Positions 13,315 through 24,289 of a stretch of 64,000 bases of DNA are shown here, one piece after another (the first letter of the stretch is position 1; every line of letters begins with the position of its first letter). Location of the stretch: NCBI GenBank assembly GCA_019454045.1, contig SKCR01015057.1:121971-185970 (forward strand). Reading direction: 5' to 3'. The notes beneath the pieces are model-generated. The model ran no database searches and had not been told where the DNA came from. It worked only from the letters and a program-made list of their open reading frames with translations. The position numbers and the translations under genes were made by a program. This DNA comes from Zanthoxylum bungeanum (lineage: Eukaryota > Streptophyta > Magnoliopsida > Sapindales > Rutaceae).

Positions 13315-15384
13315 TGTTGGACAATTATGACCCATAGTGTCACTATTTATACAGATCACGGTATTGTTGTACAAATAACTATGTAACATAGGAGATTACA
13401 CTCGATTCATTTGTGATTAGATCACCTAGATATATAAATGATAAGAGGTCCCTATGATTTGTTCCTGGACGGAGAAGATATGAGACAGTATCAGTCCATG
13501 AAGGATAAATCATTAACATCCCTAGTCAGAGCATTATCGAGATTGGACATCGATGAATGCGTAAAAGACTAGTATTACACTTGTGCGCGTTTGTGAGGGC
13601 ACAACGGTATAGTTCTCATATATTTGGGTATTGGATACTCATGCAAGTGTAATAGGAGGTTGTGTTTCACCGATGGTATGGGAAACAGCTTCGCTCTGGA
13701 TTAGACCCCCTCAGAATTCCATTGGTAGTATGACTACGTGTCTATGGAAGTCTGAAATCAGGGTAGGTGTATTTGGTCTTAACTTGAGACTTGCACCGTT
13801 AATACTTGCGACAATCAATATACTTTGGTTGCGGTCGTCCAGGGCTTTAACCGGTTCTGTGTACGCCAATACTGGGTATATTGAGAATCGTAGTGTGTTG
13901 GGTGTGATGTCAAGACGGAAGTGTCACTCCAGTCATATGGAGTTGATTATCACGCAGGGATACAGAACTCGTTCTCTATATAAGGTTGTAACCGTCGGGA
14001 TAATATGACTTGGTCATGATTATCCGATTTTAAAGAGACTAGTTGCTTGTTATCCGATATATGCTTCGTACGGGGCAGACACTCTACCAGCCCTAGGCCT
14101 TGCATGTGATCATCCGATACTGGACAGAAATACGCAATACTACGGTATACTACGCTTGATATAGATCCTTATTCCTGTAAGGATATTTCCGGAGAATTGG
14201 GTAGGCATGGTGCTTTGCTAGAAGCCAACCTTGTCTTGTAAATCGTAAACGTAGTACTTGGTACTCACGTGTTCGGATAGTCCGACGACCGATTTGACTG
14301 CCAACATATCCGGGGATCTCATGGGTCGCTTCCCAAAGATTCATCGATGACGTATGACTCGCACTTATATTAATCTGGGATTAATTAGATGAGAGAGAAA
14401 ATTAATCTGGGATTAATTGCGGAGATATTTTAACTAGGATAAAATATCGATTAAAGAGAGAGAAATATTAATTTGGAATTAATCGAGGAATTAATATATT
14501 TGATATATTAATCGAAATTGGATTTCGATGCGGAATTAAAATTAGATTTTAATTCGGGCGAACAAATTAATTTAGAATTAATTCGTTAGCGACGTGAATA
14601 GTGATTTCGCTTGGCGTAATCATTTAATTACGACGCAACGGAAAATTCATTAATTTGGAATTAGCGAACCTGAGCCCGAGATTATTTGTGAGCGTATTCG
14701 TATTTGGAATTCGAGTGTGGCACGTCAAATCAAGCGTCAAGTCGCTAGTTGCATCTAACGTCACATCAAGCGTCTAATCATGTCACTTTGAGTGATGTGA
14801 CAATTGATTGGATTGATTGATTGATGTGACAATTGAGTGGATTGATAAAGTGAAGTGATGTGACTTGATGTAATAAAGTGATGTGTGTGGTTGGGAATTA
14901 AACCCAAATGTGTTTGAAATGAATTTCAAATGAAATTCAAGTGCATTTGATGCATATAACAAACACAAAACCGTATACACAAAGTAGACTTACTTTCCCT
15001 CCTCTCTCTCCTCTTCTTCCTTCTCTCATCTTCAAGCCATTTCTTGTTTCTACTAGGCAGTGGACTGCCGAATTTTAACAAAGAAAATGGGGGAACCCAA
15101 GTTTGTTTTGTGGCAAAACAAGAGTGCTAGCACACTCTGGGATCATGCCAAGGTGATAGGGAATCATACCCATGAGCCGGGACCCACTACGGTGAAGCTT
15201 GGAGCTTCAAAACTTGAAGACAAGGGGCGCAACACTGTTCACAACAGCCCACTGCCTTGATAAAGTGTGCAGAATTTAATTTTTTGTTGCCCAATCGTCG
15301 CCATCGATGTAAGTATTCCGCACTTCCGTTGTTATATTCACTTATGATTCATGCTTGATTTTGATCTTGGACCTTAAAAACTCC
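13315..15384 (+). repeat. 5' LTR of copia A2
   Basis: About 2,070 bp, matching 21592-23678. The last bases AACA of the LTR are missing: after AAAAACTCC the sequence changes to a segment absent from the other copies. A palindrome array lies at 14369-14587. Confidence 0.88.
14369..14587. repeat. TNG-centred palindrome array (A2 5' LTR)
   Basis: Same chain of short palindromes as at 22651-22868, with a few changes that break some pairs. The first has arms ATTAATC / GATTAAT around TGG. Confidence 0.75.
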
Positions 15385-15600
15385 TGGGACAAAGCATCGA
15401 ATCAAGCTGTGTTCAATAACCATGCCTTGGAACGTACAGCTTCGGGATGACTTGTTTGAATCAACTTGACCCAAAATCGTCATCCTTAACCGCTCGATGT
15501 AATTTGCAACACTATGAGTGCTTATTTGAAAAACACATGACATTGCATCAATGGGGATGATTATCTGAAACTTAGGGGTGCAAAAGCAAGCTTGACAAAT
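15385..15600. other. Unmatched segment replacing the A2 primer-binding site
   Basis: About 215 bp lying where CCAACA and the tRNA-primer site should be. No similar sequence occurs at the same place in A1, A3 or A4. It is open for 88 codons on the minus strand (15349-15615), but no protein family was recognised. It may be a captured host fragment, an insertion with deletion, or a gene-conversion patch. Confidence 0.45.
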
Positions 15601-15933
15601 GTTTGGGATAAACATGGAAAAATTTGATGGGCTAAAGCATGAAATTTGGTAAATTTGGGCAACTTGATTTTGAGCATGATAAATTAAATTGGATGGATTG
15701 TATGCTTAATTGTGCTTGAATTGAAGATTGATTGGGTCAATTTGAAGAAAATTTGATTGGATCATTTTTCCCCAAATTCCCTCCTTGGCCGAAATTGTGA
15801 TGTCTTTTAATGTCTTGGGATTTTTGATTTTTGACAATTGGAAGTGTTGGAAATCATTCGGGATGATGATTTAGCGACCATTGCGGAATCAATTGGATTG
15901 AATTCGATTCGGACGTAAAATCCCCAAATTGCC

Positions 15934-16235
15934 AAGTATGTCATAAAGCTTGAAATTGGGTAAAATGAAATTGAGCATGCAATTATGAAATTGGATGATT
16001 AAGTATGCTTAATACATGTTTAATTGATGATTGGTTGGATCAATTTGATTAAATATTGTTTGGAACAAATTTCCTCAATTTTGAAAGTATGTCATAAAGC
16101 TTGAAATTGGGTAAAATGAAATTGAGCATGCAATTATGAAATTGGATGATTAAGTATGCTTAATACATGTTTAATTGATGATTGGTTGGATCAATTTGAT
16201 TAAATATTGTTTGGAACAAATTTCCTCAATTTTGA
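15934..16235 (+). repeat. Perfect 151-bp tandem duplication
   Basis: Bases 15934-16084 are repeated as 16085-16235 with no difference seen. The corresponding leader of A4 has only diverged, dispersed relatives of the unit. It could be a very recent duplication or an assembly artefact. Confidence 0.85.
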
Positions 16236-16892
16236 TGTGTTGGCCGAATAGGAGTATGCCCTAAATCTTGGTAATTTTGTTTCGTTGATCATTCGATGAC
16301 TTAAACGATTAAGGATGTTAAATTAATGTTAATTTGGATTTAATTGGATTGAATTCGGAATTGACATAAAATTAGTCCAAATTACCGAGAGTAGTAAAGC
16401 ATGTAATGGGTTTGATTTTAATCTTAACGTGTTGGACATGTGATGATGAAATTGAGCATGATTAATTAGCCTAATTTGTGTTTTGGAATAATAGTTTAGG
16501 TGATTAATCATGATATACACTTAGGTAATTAATTGCGAGATTGGATTTGTGTAATTTAATTAATAGGGCTAATTTGGAAATTGAGCTTGAATTGTTGTAA
16601 ATGGGCTTATTGGGCTTTGTTGTACAAAGTTTGGTTTAGGAAAATTGGATTGGATCCAATTGGGCCCAAACCGCTACCATAAAGCCCAAATGCGACTAAT
16701 GGACCTTTAAAGTTTAATTGGGCCTAATGGGCCAAGATTGATTTCTAGGCTTATGGGGTAACTCCCGGATTGGATTTTGGTTATTCGGTTTGACTCGAAT
16801 TGACCAAAATTCCACGCCTTAAGAAATAATTAAAAGCCCATTAGACTTTAATTAAACTAATATTGGATATTCATCGGGCTTTGAGACCCGAA

Positions 16893-16997
16893 ACGATTAA
16901 ATTTGGAATTTAATCGTAAGGTTCGTAAATAAAGTGTAAGATTTAATTTGGAATTAAATAATTGGATTAGTATAATACATATTAAATTGGATTTAAT
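16893..16997. repeat. TGG-centred palindromes in the A2 leader
   Basis: Three perfect palindromes share the centre TGG. One at 16893-16917 has 11-bp arms (ACGATTAAATT), one at 16941-16959 has 8-bp arms (ATTTAATT), and one at 16981-16997 has 7-bp arms (ATTAAAT). Confidence 0.8.
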
Positions 16998-18166
16998 TAT
17001 GTAGTTTAATTTAATTCGAGAATTCGTACTTTAAGTACTTATTCGCAAAAACGAGTTTGACTCGAACAAAATCAAATCGTTGTTTGAACATTGGATGATC
17101 ACTAATTATCAGATTAATTAATTGGATTAGATTGATTGATAACATGCTTGAGTGAATACATGGTTGCGATGCATGAATAATGTATATCGGATGGATATTA
17201 GTCGGGTGGGACAATTTTGAAATTGTAATAAATTTGATTTATTAATTGGACCTGCGAGTCCAGCCTTATCACCTCTATACTCTTTGTATTCTCTTCTCAC
17301 CTATTCCCCTCAATGTAAATGAGGTTTCTTTAGAAGTGTAGTGAACGGGTAGAAGTAAATACACGTGCTAGCATTGGAGAGAGAAAATGAGAGATTTGAT
17401 CTAGGATCAATGTAAAGTATCCATCCGCATATCATTATTATTTTATTTCATATGCGCTTATTATGTGTTTAGAATGCATGTTTAAGGGTGTATGATGATG
17501 ATACCTTAACAAAGATAATAAATTGGTTGCCAATTTGCACGCGAAAAACCCTCAAATAATATTAAGCGTCTTTCCTTCCATTGAGTGATTCTCACTCAAG
17601 ATCCGAGACGGCATTGGTTTGTTGGCCAAAGTCAAGGCCTTTGTCTGTCGAAGATGTGTTTGAATCACGAAGGCTTTGTTACATGTCAGTGTCATGTCCA
17701 AGTTGTGGTTTGTTGGCCAAAGTCAAGACCACTTCTTGTCCATCGACATTGATTACGAAGCTTTCCATGGTCAATGGGTCACGCTTAACTGGAATCATTA
17801 AGCTTGTTGTGCCAAAGCCAAGGCTTAGTTGATTCAGAGGAAAAAGGGTTAGGTAATACATTGGATGTATTGGCATATATAAGATATATGTTTCGGACTT
17901 GGACGTCCTCCTACCGGATCTAGGATTGGATTGGATCCAATTGATCTTAGAGATCTACCTAGTTAATTATCATACAATTTGTTGGCCAAAGTCAAGATTG
18001 TGTGATATTTAACGGGATCCTAGCCCACTAGGAAAATACGGTTTCCCGAGTACTCGACAGAGGGTTAGAGGCTCGCCGAAAAATAGTGGGAGGTAAGAAT
18101 TGAATTTGCAATACTCGTTCAATTACTCGCCATACGCGCTCATTCAAATTATTTCGTCGTTAGATT

Positions 18167-18426
18167 AAATGTTAGTTGGACTAATATTTAAATTGTTGTT
18201 TTAATTAACAGTTGGACTGTATTATATTTGATTATATATAATTAGATTATATTAATCAATATATTTGAATTAATTAATTTCAGTTTACAGTTGATTTTAT
18301 AATTGGATTATAGTAATCAATGTAATTGAGGTTAATTAATTTAATCTATATTTGATTATATAGTTGGACTATTATAATCATTATAATCAATATACCACAA
18401 ATCGTTGATTAAATAGTTGGACTATT
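18167..18426. repeat. TNG-centred palindrome series before pol (A2)
   Basis: Six short palindromes in 260 bp, with different arms around a fixed centre. They are TTAGT/ACTAA (18172), ACAGT/ACTGT (18208), ATATAAT/ATTATAT around TAG (18236), TATAAT/ATTATA (18298), ATAGT/ACTAT (18360) and AATAGT/ACTATT (18412). All but the third have TGG in the centre. Comparable series lie at about 9450-9670 in A1 and 36140-36360 in A3. Confidence 0.8.
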
Positions 18427-18799
18427 AGAATCAAGATAGAAATGAAAGATTAGTGTTTAAAACATAATCCTGGGTGAAAATGTATTTAAACTACTTTAAT
18501 TTTCAAATTGGGAATAATTTCAAGATGGTCTTGGAAATTAATAAGTTATTTTATTTGATAAAATAATGAATTATGCCTAAAGCCCGGAGTTAAGCAAATA
18601 AGTGGAATATGATATTTGGAATATTCGTATAATGATAACTTTAGCGCTTAATCCATTAAGCTTGTCGAAGTAGACTCCTTAATTTCTGAATCAGAATTAA
18701 GGATTGGATACTTAAAGTATGATAATGAAATTGAAGGATTTTCATGGATCTATTTTAGATCTTTGAAATACTAAATTGCAATAAATAATTCTTGGAGAA

Positions 18800-21591
18800 T
18801 TAATGACTATTCTCAAGGAGACAAAGTCAAAGTTTGCAATTAGGCAAGTAGTGCAAGGCACACCTTACTTCAATATTCTAGAAACCCGAGGCTTGGCCAA
18901 AGGCTACTGAAATGTTGAAATAGGCAAAGGCAAAATCGTTATAATCTTTTGGGAAGATAAAAGGATATTTCCTAAGAAGGAATTGAAGACGAGCAAGGCT
19001 CTTACTTCAAATATGTTTGTCATAATTATGTTCACAATTAGTATTGAAATTGGATTTTAAATACTTAGTGTGATACATAAATATGTACTGTTGTGCAGAA
19101 TCTGCTTTAAGCAGGATACTGACTTCAGATGAGATTACTCTGCGAATTGAAAACGGGACGATAGTCGTTGTTTTAACCGTAGATACCTAACTTTAGGAAT
19201 TACCATCGGGTATGTACTTAAATTAGGGAACTGTTATAATGTAACTAGTTTGACTAAAAACATTATCTTTATATCAGTGTATAACCCGTTGCGGGTGTAC
19301 CTTTATATTCTAGAACACTAAAGTGTTTTATTATATAAAGATGATATTAAGATAAACACATTAGATGTGAATAAAAGAATTTATATTTTGAATATAAATA
19401 AAATCTCAAATGTATATAATGACGAACAAATAGCTCAAACTGATTTAATCAGTTAAGAAACTAATTGTGGCATTGTTGTCTGGGACACGATCAAACGAGA
19501 CTCGTATATCCACACTTTCGAAGAGTGGGTACTTGGACTGTTTTGATTCTATTCAAATAAAGTCTATGAATCTAGTTTATTAAGCAAAGCGCTTAAAACA
19601 CCTTTACTGGGTAAAAGTGATAATGCCACCGATCTGTTAGCCCTAGTTCATAGTGAAGCAAGTGGGCCCATGTCTAGCTAGGCTAGAGGTGGATATGAAT
19701 ATTACGTGACCTATACGGATGTGGCATCGCGTAATGGTTGTGTGTTTCTTTTGAAGAACACAAATCGGAAACTTTTATAGTTTCGACACGAAATAGACAA
19801 ACAAATCGGCTAAAGTATTAAACCGTCACGGTAAAACCGTAATGAAAATACTTAAGCAATAAGTTTCTCTTATACTTGAAAGAGTATAGTATTCTTTCAA
19901 TGAGGACTCCTCCCGAAACACGTCAATTTGACGGTGTGTCCGAAAAGGATTAACCGAATTTTGTTAGACATAATAAGGTTAATCACGAGTCGCTCTGAGC
20001 TACCATTTCCTTCAACGGATAAGCTTTAAACAGTGCAAGAACTTATTTTGAATAAGGTTCCATAATAATCTGTTTGACAGATATCATATTAGATATGAAC
20101 GGAAAGAAACCAGGTTTCTCATTCCTGACCATTTGGGTATGTTTGGCATATGTTTGGATGATACCAAACTAAAACCCAAATAGGATAAGTGCCAATTGTA
20201 GGTCATCATAGGGATACCATAAGTATTGTACTTATATACCTCACATGAGAACAATTAGATTGTTGCTCACTATGCGGTTTTCCTAAGAGGAATACCGATA
20301 TGCAGTGGTAAGTGGGAGGATAGTATAACTCGATGAAAAACTGAGTAATACTGTTCAAGGCACTGAATCTTAATGGAACATATATAGTTCATCAAGGATG
20401 AAACTATACCATTAATCTTCGAATACACGAGAACTAAGGAAGTGATACGAGGTATCGACTCCCTATTATGACAAAGTGTCATGAATTCGAAATGGATTCC
20501 ATGTATATCAACAAGTTTGGATACTAGTTGATGTACCACAAGGCATTGTGCCTATTGGTACTTTACAAGTCTTCAAGGAAGATGTACATGGATGGCAACA
20601 TACCAACGTATAAAGCTAGGCTTTTAACGGAAAGGTATCGTTGTCGACATTGTGTTGATTACGATTCAACCTTTTACCTGTTGCCACGGTAAATCCATTT
20701 GGATAATGCTTGTTATTCGATCCATGATTGGATTGAAGCAAGCATTAGATTCTTGGAATTGTCGTTTTGATGTAATCATAATGGTGTATGATTTAATTCA
20801 AAACGAAAAGGATTCTTGTGTAAATAAGAGGGTTAGTAGGAGCGCACTGACAGTGGTTGTCCTATAAAATAATGATAATATGTCATTTCTTGGAAATGAT
20901 ATTCCCATAAAATAAATATCGGCGAAAGCTTGGCTTTCGACATACTCTCCGTGGAATTGTACATTGAAAAATGTACTAGACCTGGTGTATCATACGCTTT
21001 GAGCATATGGATTCACAAACAGGCTAATCCGAGTGATAGTCACTGGATTGATGTTAGGAACATCCGTTAGTGTCTTAGAGAACTAAGGATGCTGTCTTAG
21101 TCTATGGAGAATGAGAACTTGAAGTGACTGGGATCACTGTAGCAAGTTTCCTATAACCGATAAAGACGACTAAAAGTCGCAAACGGTACTATACAGTTTG
21201 AATAACGGTGCAGTAAGCTGGAAATCTTCCAAGCAAGATACTGTTACCGAATAAACAACAAATGCGGGTTAATTGCAACAGCTGAGGCAGCAATAGAAGT
21301 CATTTGGGTCGATACATATCTAATTAGATTAGATATAGTTCTGTTAGCGGCTGAGCTAGGCATCAGCACAGGCTAAAGAATTAATGGTCTCATCAACGAT
21401 CTAGATACATACTTACATGTTCATCTGATTCGTTCGGATCATACATCGTGGCGATGTGATGATCGAATAAATCGCATCAAGATGATATTCATGCAAATCC
21501 GCTGACGAAAGATTTTCTCAGCATTTGAGCCAACCGTACATAGTTCGGGTGTTAGACACTCGAGTGACTGGCTATAGGCCAAGTGGGAGAT
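18800..21591 (+). pseudogene. Copia A2 pol remnant
   Basis: Fragments in the standard copia order. A knuckle/protease-like part (18800-19260) includes LGNCYNVTSLTKNI. The integrase core (about 19610-19860) begins ATDLLALVHSEASGPM, where the usual aspartate of HTD/HSD is E. RT (20480-20920) includes GLKQALDSWN, and RNase H (21000-21560) ends with a PLTK-like stretch before the polypurine tract. Many stops and shifts break it. At 20865-20867 a TAA replaces the tyrosine codon of the YVDD box, as in A1 and A3. No active enzyme can be made. Confidence 0.85.
21580..21591 (+). promoter_or_regulatory. Polypurine tract of copia A2
   Basis: CAAGTGGGAGAT, directly before the TGTTGG start of the 3' LTR. 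This is the plus-strand priming site, typical of plant copia elements. Confidence 0.85.
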
Positions 21592-23678
21592 TGTTGGACA
21601 ATTATGACCCATAGCGTCACTATTTGTACAGATCACGGTGTTGTTGTACAAATTAACTATGTAACATAGGAGATTGCACTCGTATCATTTGTGATTAGAT
21701 CACCTAGATATATAAATGATAAGAGGTCCCTATGATTTGTTCCTGGACGGAGAATGATATGAGACAGTATCAGTCCATGAAGGATAAATCATTAAACATC
21801 CCTAGTCAGAGCATTATCGAGATTGGACATCGATGAATGCGTAAAAGACTAGTATTACACTTGTGCGCGTTTGTGAGGGCACAACGGCATAGTTCTCATA
21901 TATTTGGGTATTGGATACTCATGCAAGTGTAATAGGAGGTTGTGTTTCACCGATGGTACGGGAAACAGCTTCGCTCTGGATTAGACCCCCTCGGAATTCC
22001 ATTGGTAGTATGACTACGTGTCTATGGAAGTCCGAAATCAGGGTAGGTGTATTTGGTCTTAACCTGAGACTTGCACCGCTAATACTTGCGACAATCAATA
22101 TACTTTGGTTGCGGTCGTCCAGGGCTTTAACCGGTTCTGTGTACGCCAATACTGGGTATATTGAGAATCGTAGTGTGTTGGGTGTGATGTCAAGACGGAA
22201 GTGTCACTCCAGTCATATGGAGTTGATGATCACGCAGGGATACAGAACTCGTTCTCTATATAAGGTTGCAACCGTCGGGATAATATGACTTGGTCATGAT
22301 TATCCGATTTTAAAGAGACTAGTTGCTTGTTATCCGATATATGCTTCGTACGGGGCAGACACTCTACCAGCCCTAGGCCTTGCATGTGATCATCCGATAC
22401 TGGACAGAAATACGCAATACTACGGTATACTACGCTTGATATAGATCCTTATTCCTGTAAGGATATTTCCGGAGAATGGGGTAGGCATGGTGCTTTGCTA
22501 GAAGCCAACCTTGTCTTGTAAATCGGTAAAACGTAGTACTTGGTACTCACGTGTTTGGATAGTCCGACGACCGATTTGACTGCCAACATATCCGGGGATC
22601 TCATGGGTCGCTTCCCAAAGATTCACCGATGACGTATGACTCGCACTTATATTAATCTGGGATTAATTAGATGAGAGAGAAAATTAATCTGGGATTAATT
22701 ACGGAGATATTTTATCTAGGATAAAATGTCGATTAAAGAGAGAGAAACATTAATTTGGAATTAATCGAGGAATTAATATATTTGATATATTAATCGAAAT
22801 TGGATTTCGACGCGGAATTAAAATTAGATTTTAATTCGGGCGAACGAATTAATTTAGAATTAATTCGTTAGCGACGTGAATAGTGATTTCGCTTGGCGTA
22901 ATCATTTAATTACTACGCAACGGAAAATTCATTAATTTGGAATTAGCGAACTCGAGCCCGAGATTATTTGCGAGCTTATTCGTATTTGGAATTCGAGTGC
23001 GGCACGTCAAATCAAGCGTCAAGTCGCTAGTCGCATCTAGCGTCACATCAACGTCTAATCATGTCACTTTGAGTGATGTGACAATTGATTGGATTGATTG
23101 ATTGATTATGTGACAATTGATAGATTGATAAAGTGATGATGTGACTTGATGTAATAAAGTGATGTGTGTGGTTGGGAATTAAACCCAAATGTGTTTGAAA
23201 TGAATTCAAATTAAATTCAAGTGCATTTGATGCATATAACAAACACAAAACCGTATACACAAAGTAGACTTACTTTCCATCCTCTCTCTCCTCTTCTTCC
23301 TTCTCTCATCTTCACGTCATTTCTTGTTTCTACTAGGCAGTGGACTGCCGAATTTTAACAAAGAAAATGGGGGAAGCCAAGTTTTTTGTGGCAAAACAAG
23401 AGTGCTAGCACACTCCGGGATCATGCCAATGTGATAGGGAAGCATACCCATGAGCTAGGAACCACTACGGTGAAGCTTGGAGCTTCAAAACTTGAAGACA
23501 AGGGGCGCCAAACACTGTTCACAGCAGCCCACTGCCTTGATAAAGTGTGCAGAATTTGAATTTTTGTTGCCCAAATCGTCGCTCAACCGCTCAATGTAAG
23601 TATTCCACACTTCCGTCGTTGAATTCACTTATGATTCATGCTTGAGTTTTGATCTTGGGACCTTGAAAAACTCCAACA
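21592..23678 (+). repeat. 3' LTR of copia A2
   Basis: A 2,087-bp LTR running from TGTTGG to CCAACA and followed by the ATACT duplication. It carries the best-preserved palindrome array. A 125-codon open stretch (21911-22288) also occurs at 13631-14008; it has no recognisable domain and is not called a gene. Confidence 0.93.
22651..22868. repeat. Array of eight TNG-centred perfect palindromes
   Basis: Eight palindromes in 218 bp, each with a 3-base centre. Arms and centres are ATTAATC (TGG), AATTAATC (TGG), ATTTTATC (TAG), ATTAATT (TGG), ATTAATATAT (TTG), TCGAAAT (TGG), GAATTAAAAT (TAG) and ACGAATTAATT (TAG). Right arms are exact reverse complements. Arm sequence and length (7 to 11 bp) vary, while the centre keeps T at the first and G at the third position. 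Confidence 0.9.
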
Positions 23679-23683
23679 ATACT

Positions 23684-24289
23684 TCCGTCTTGACATCACA
23701 CCCAACACACTACGATTCTCAATATACCCAGTATTGGCGTACATAGAACCGGTTAAAGCCCTGGACGACCGCAACCAAAGTATATTGATTGTCGCAAGTA
23801 TTAGCGGTGCAAGTCTCAGGTTAAGACCAAATACACCTACCCTGATTTCAGACTTCCATAGACACATAGTCATACTACCAATGGAATTCCGAGGGGGTCT
23901 ATCCAGAGCGAAGCTGTTTCCTGTATCATCGGTGAAACACAACCTCCTATTACACTTGCATGAGTATCCTATACCCAAATATATGAGAACTATGTCGTTG
24001 TGCCCTCACAACACGCACAAGTGCAATACTAGTCTTTTATGTATTTATCGATGTCCAATCTCGATAATACTCTGACTATGGATATTTAATGATTTATCAT
24101 TCGTTGATCGATACTGTCTCATATCATTCTCAATCAAGGAACAAATCATAAGAACCTCTCATCATTTATATATCTTGGTGATCTAATCACAAATGATAAG
24201 AGTGCAATCTCTTTTGTCACATAGTTAATTTGTACAACAAGACCATGATCTGTACAAATAGTGACGTTATGCGTCATAACTGTCCAACA
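23684..24289 (-). repeat. 5' LTR of copia A1, second part
   Basis: The sequence after the right-hand ATACT copy continues the A1 LTR and ends GTCCAACA at 24289. It lines up with 4779-5383 of the other A1 LTR. Confidence 0.88.

Larger units (their letters stand above)
15601..18799 (+). mobile_element. Leader and degenerate gag region of copia A2
   Basis: Non-coding DNA between the 5' LTR and pol. It contains a perfect 151-bp tandem duplication, leader palindromes with TGG centres (16893-16997), three 19-base TTTGTTGGCCAAAGTCAAG motifs (17618, 17709, 17978), and a palindrome series where a gag frame would be expected (18167-18426). No intact gag was found. Confidence 0.7.
13315..23678 (+). mobile_element. 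Ty1/copia element A2, complete but defective
   Basis: A full-length LTR element of 10,364 bp, flanked by the perfect 5-bp duplication ATACT (13310-13314 and 23679-23683). Its LTRs start TGTTGG and the downstream one ends CCAACA. The polypurine tract CAAGTGGGAGAT directly precedes the second LTR. The LTRs differ at about 16 places over the first 700 bases by eye, roughly 97-98% identity. It inserted in an LTR of its own family. Pol is present but full of stops, and the primer-binding site is replaced, so it is not autonomous. Confidence 0.93.
3311..24289 (-). mobile_element. Ty1/copia element A1, nested and defective
   Basis: Two LTRs of one family flank a broken copia pol in minus orientation. 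The outer ends read TGTTGG and CCAACA on the plus strand. The flanking 5 bases are TATTA (3306-3310) and TATTT (24290-24294), a 4 of 5 match to a target duplication. Its 5' LTR was later split by element A2, and its pol by a hAT MITE. Without those insertions it is about 10 kb. The two LTRs look about 94% identical over the first 150 bases by eye. That makes A1 older than A2, as nesting also requires. Confidence 0.85.
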
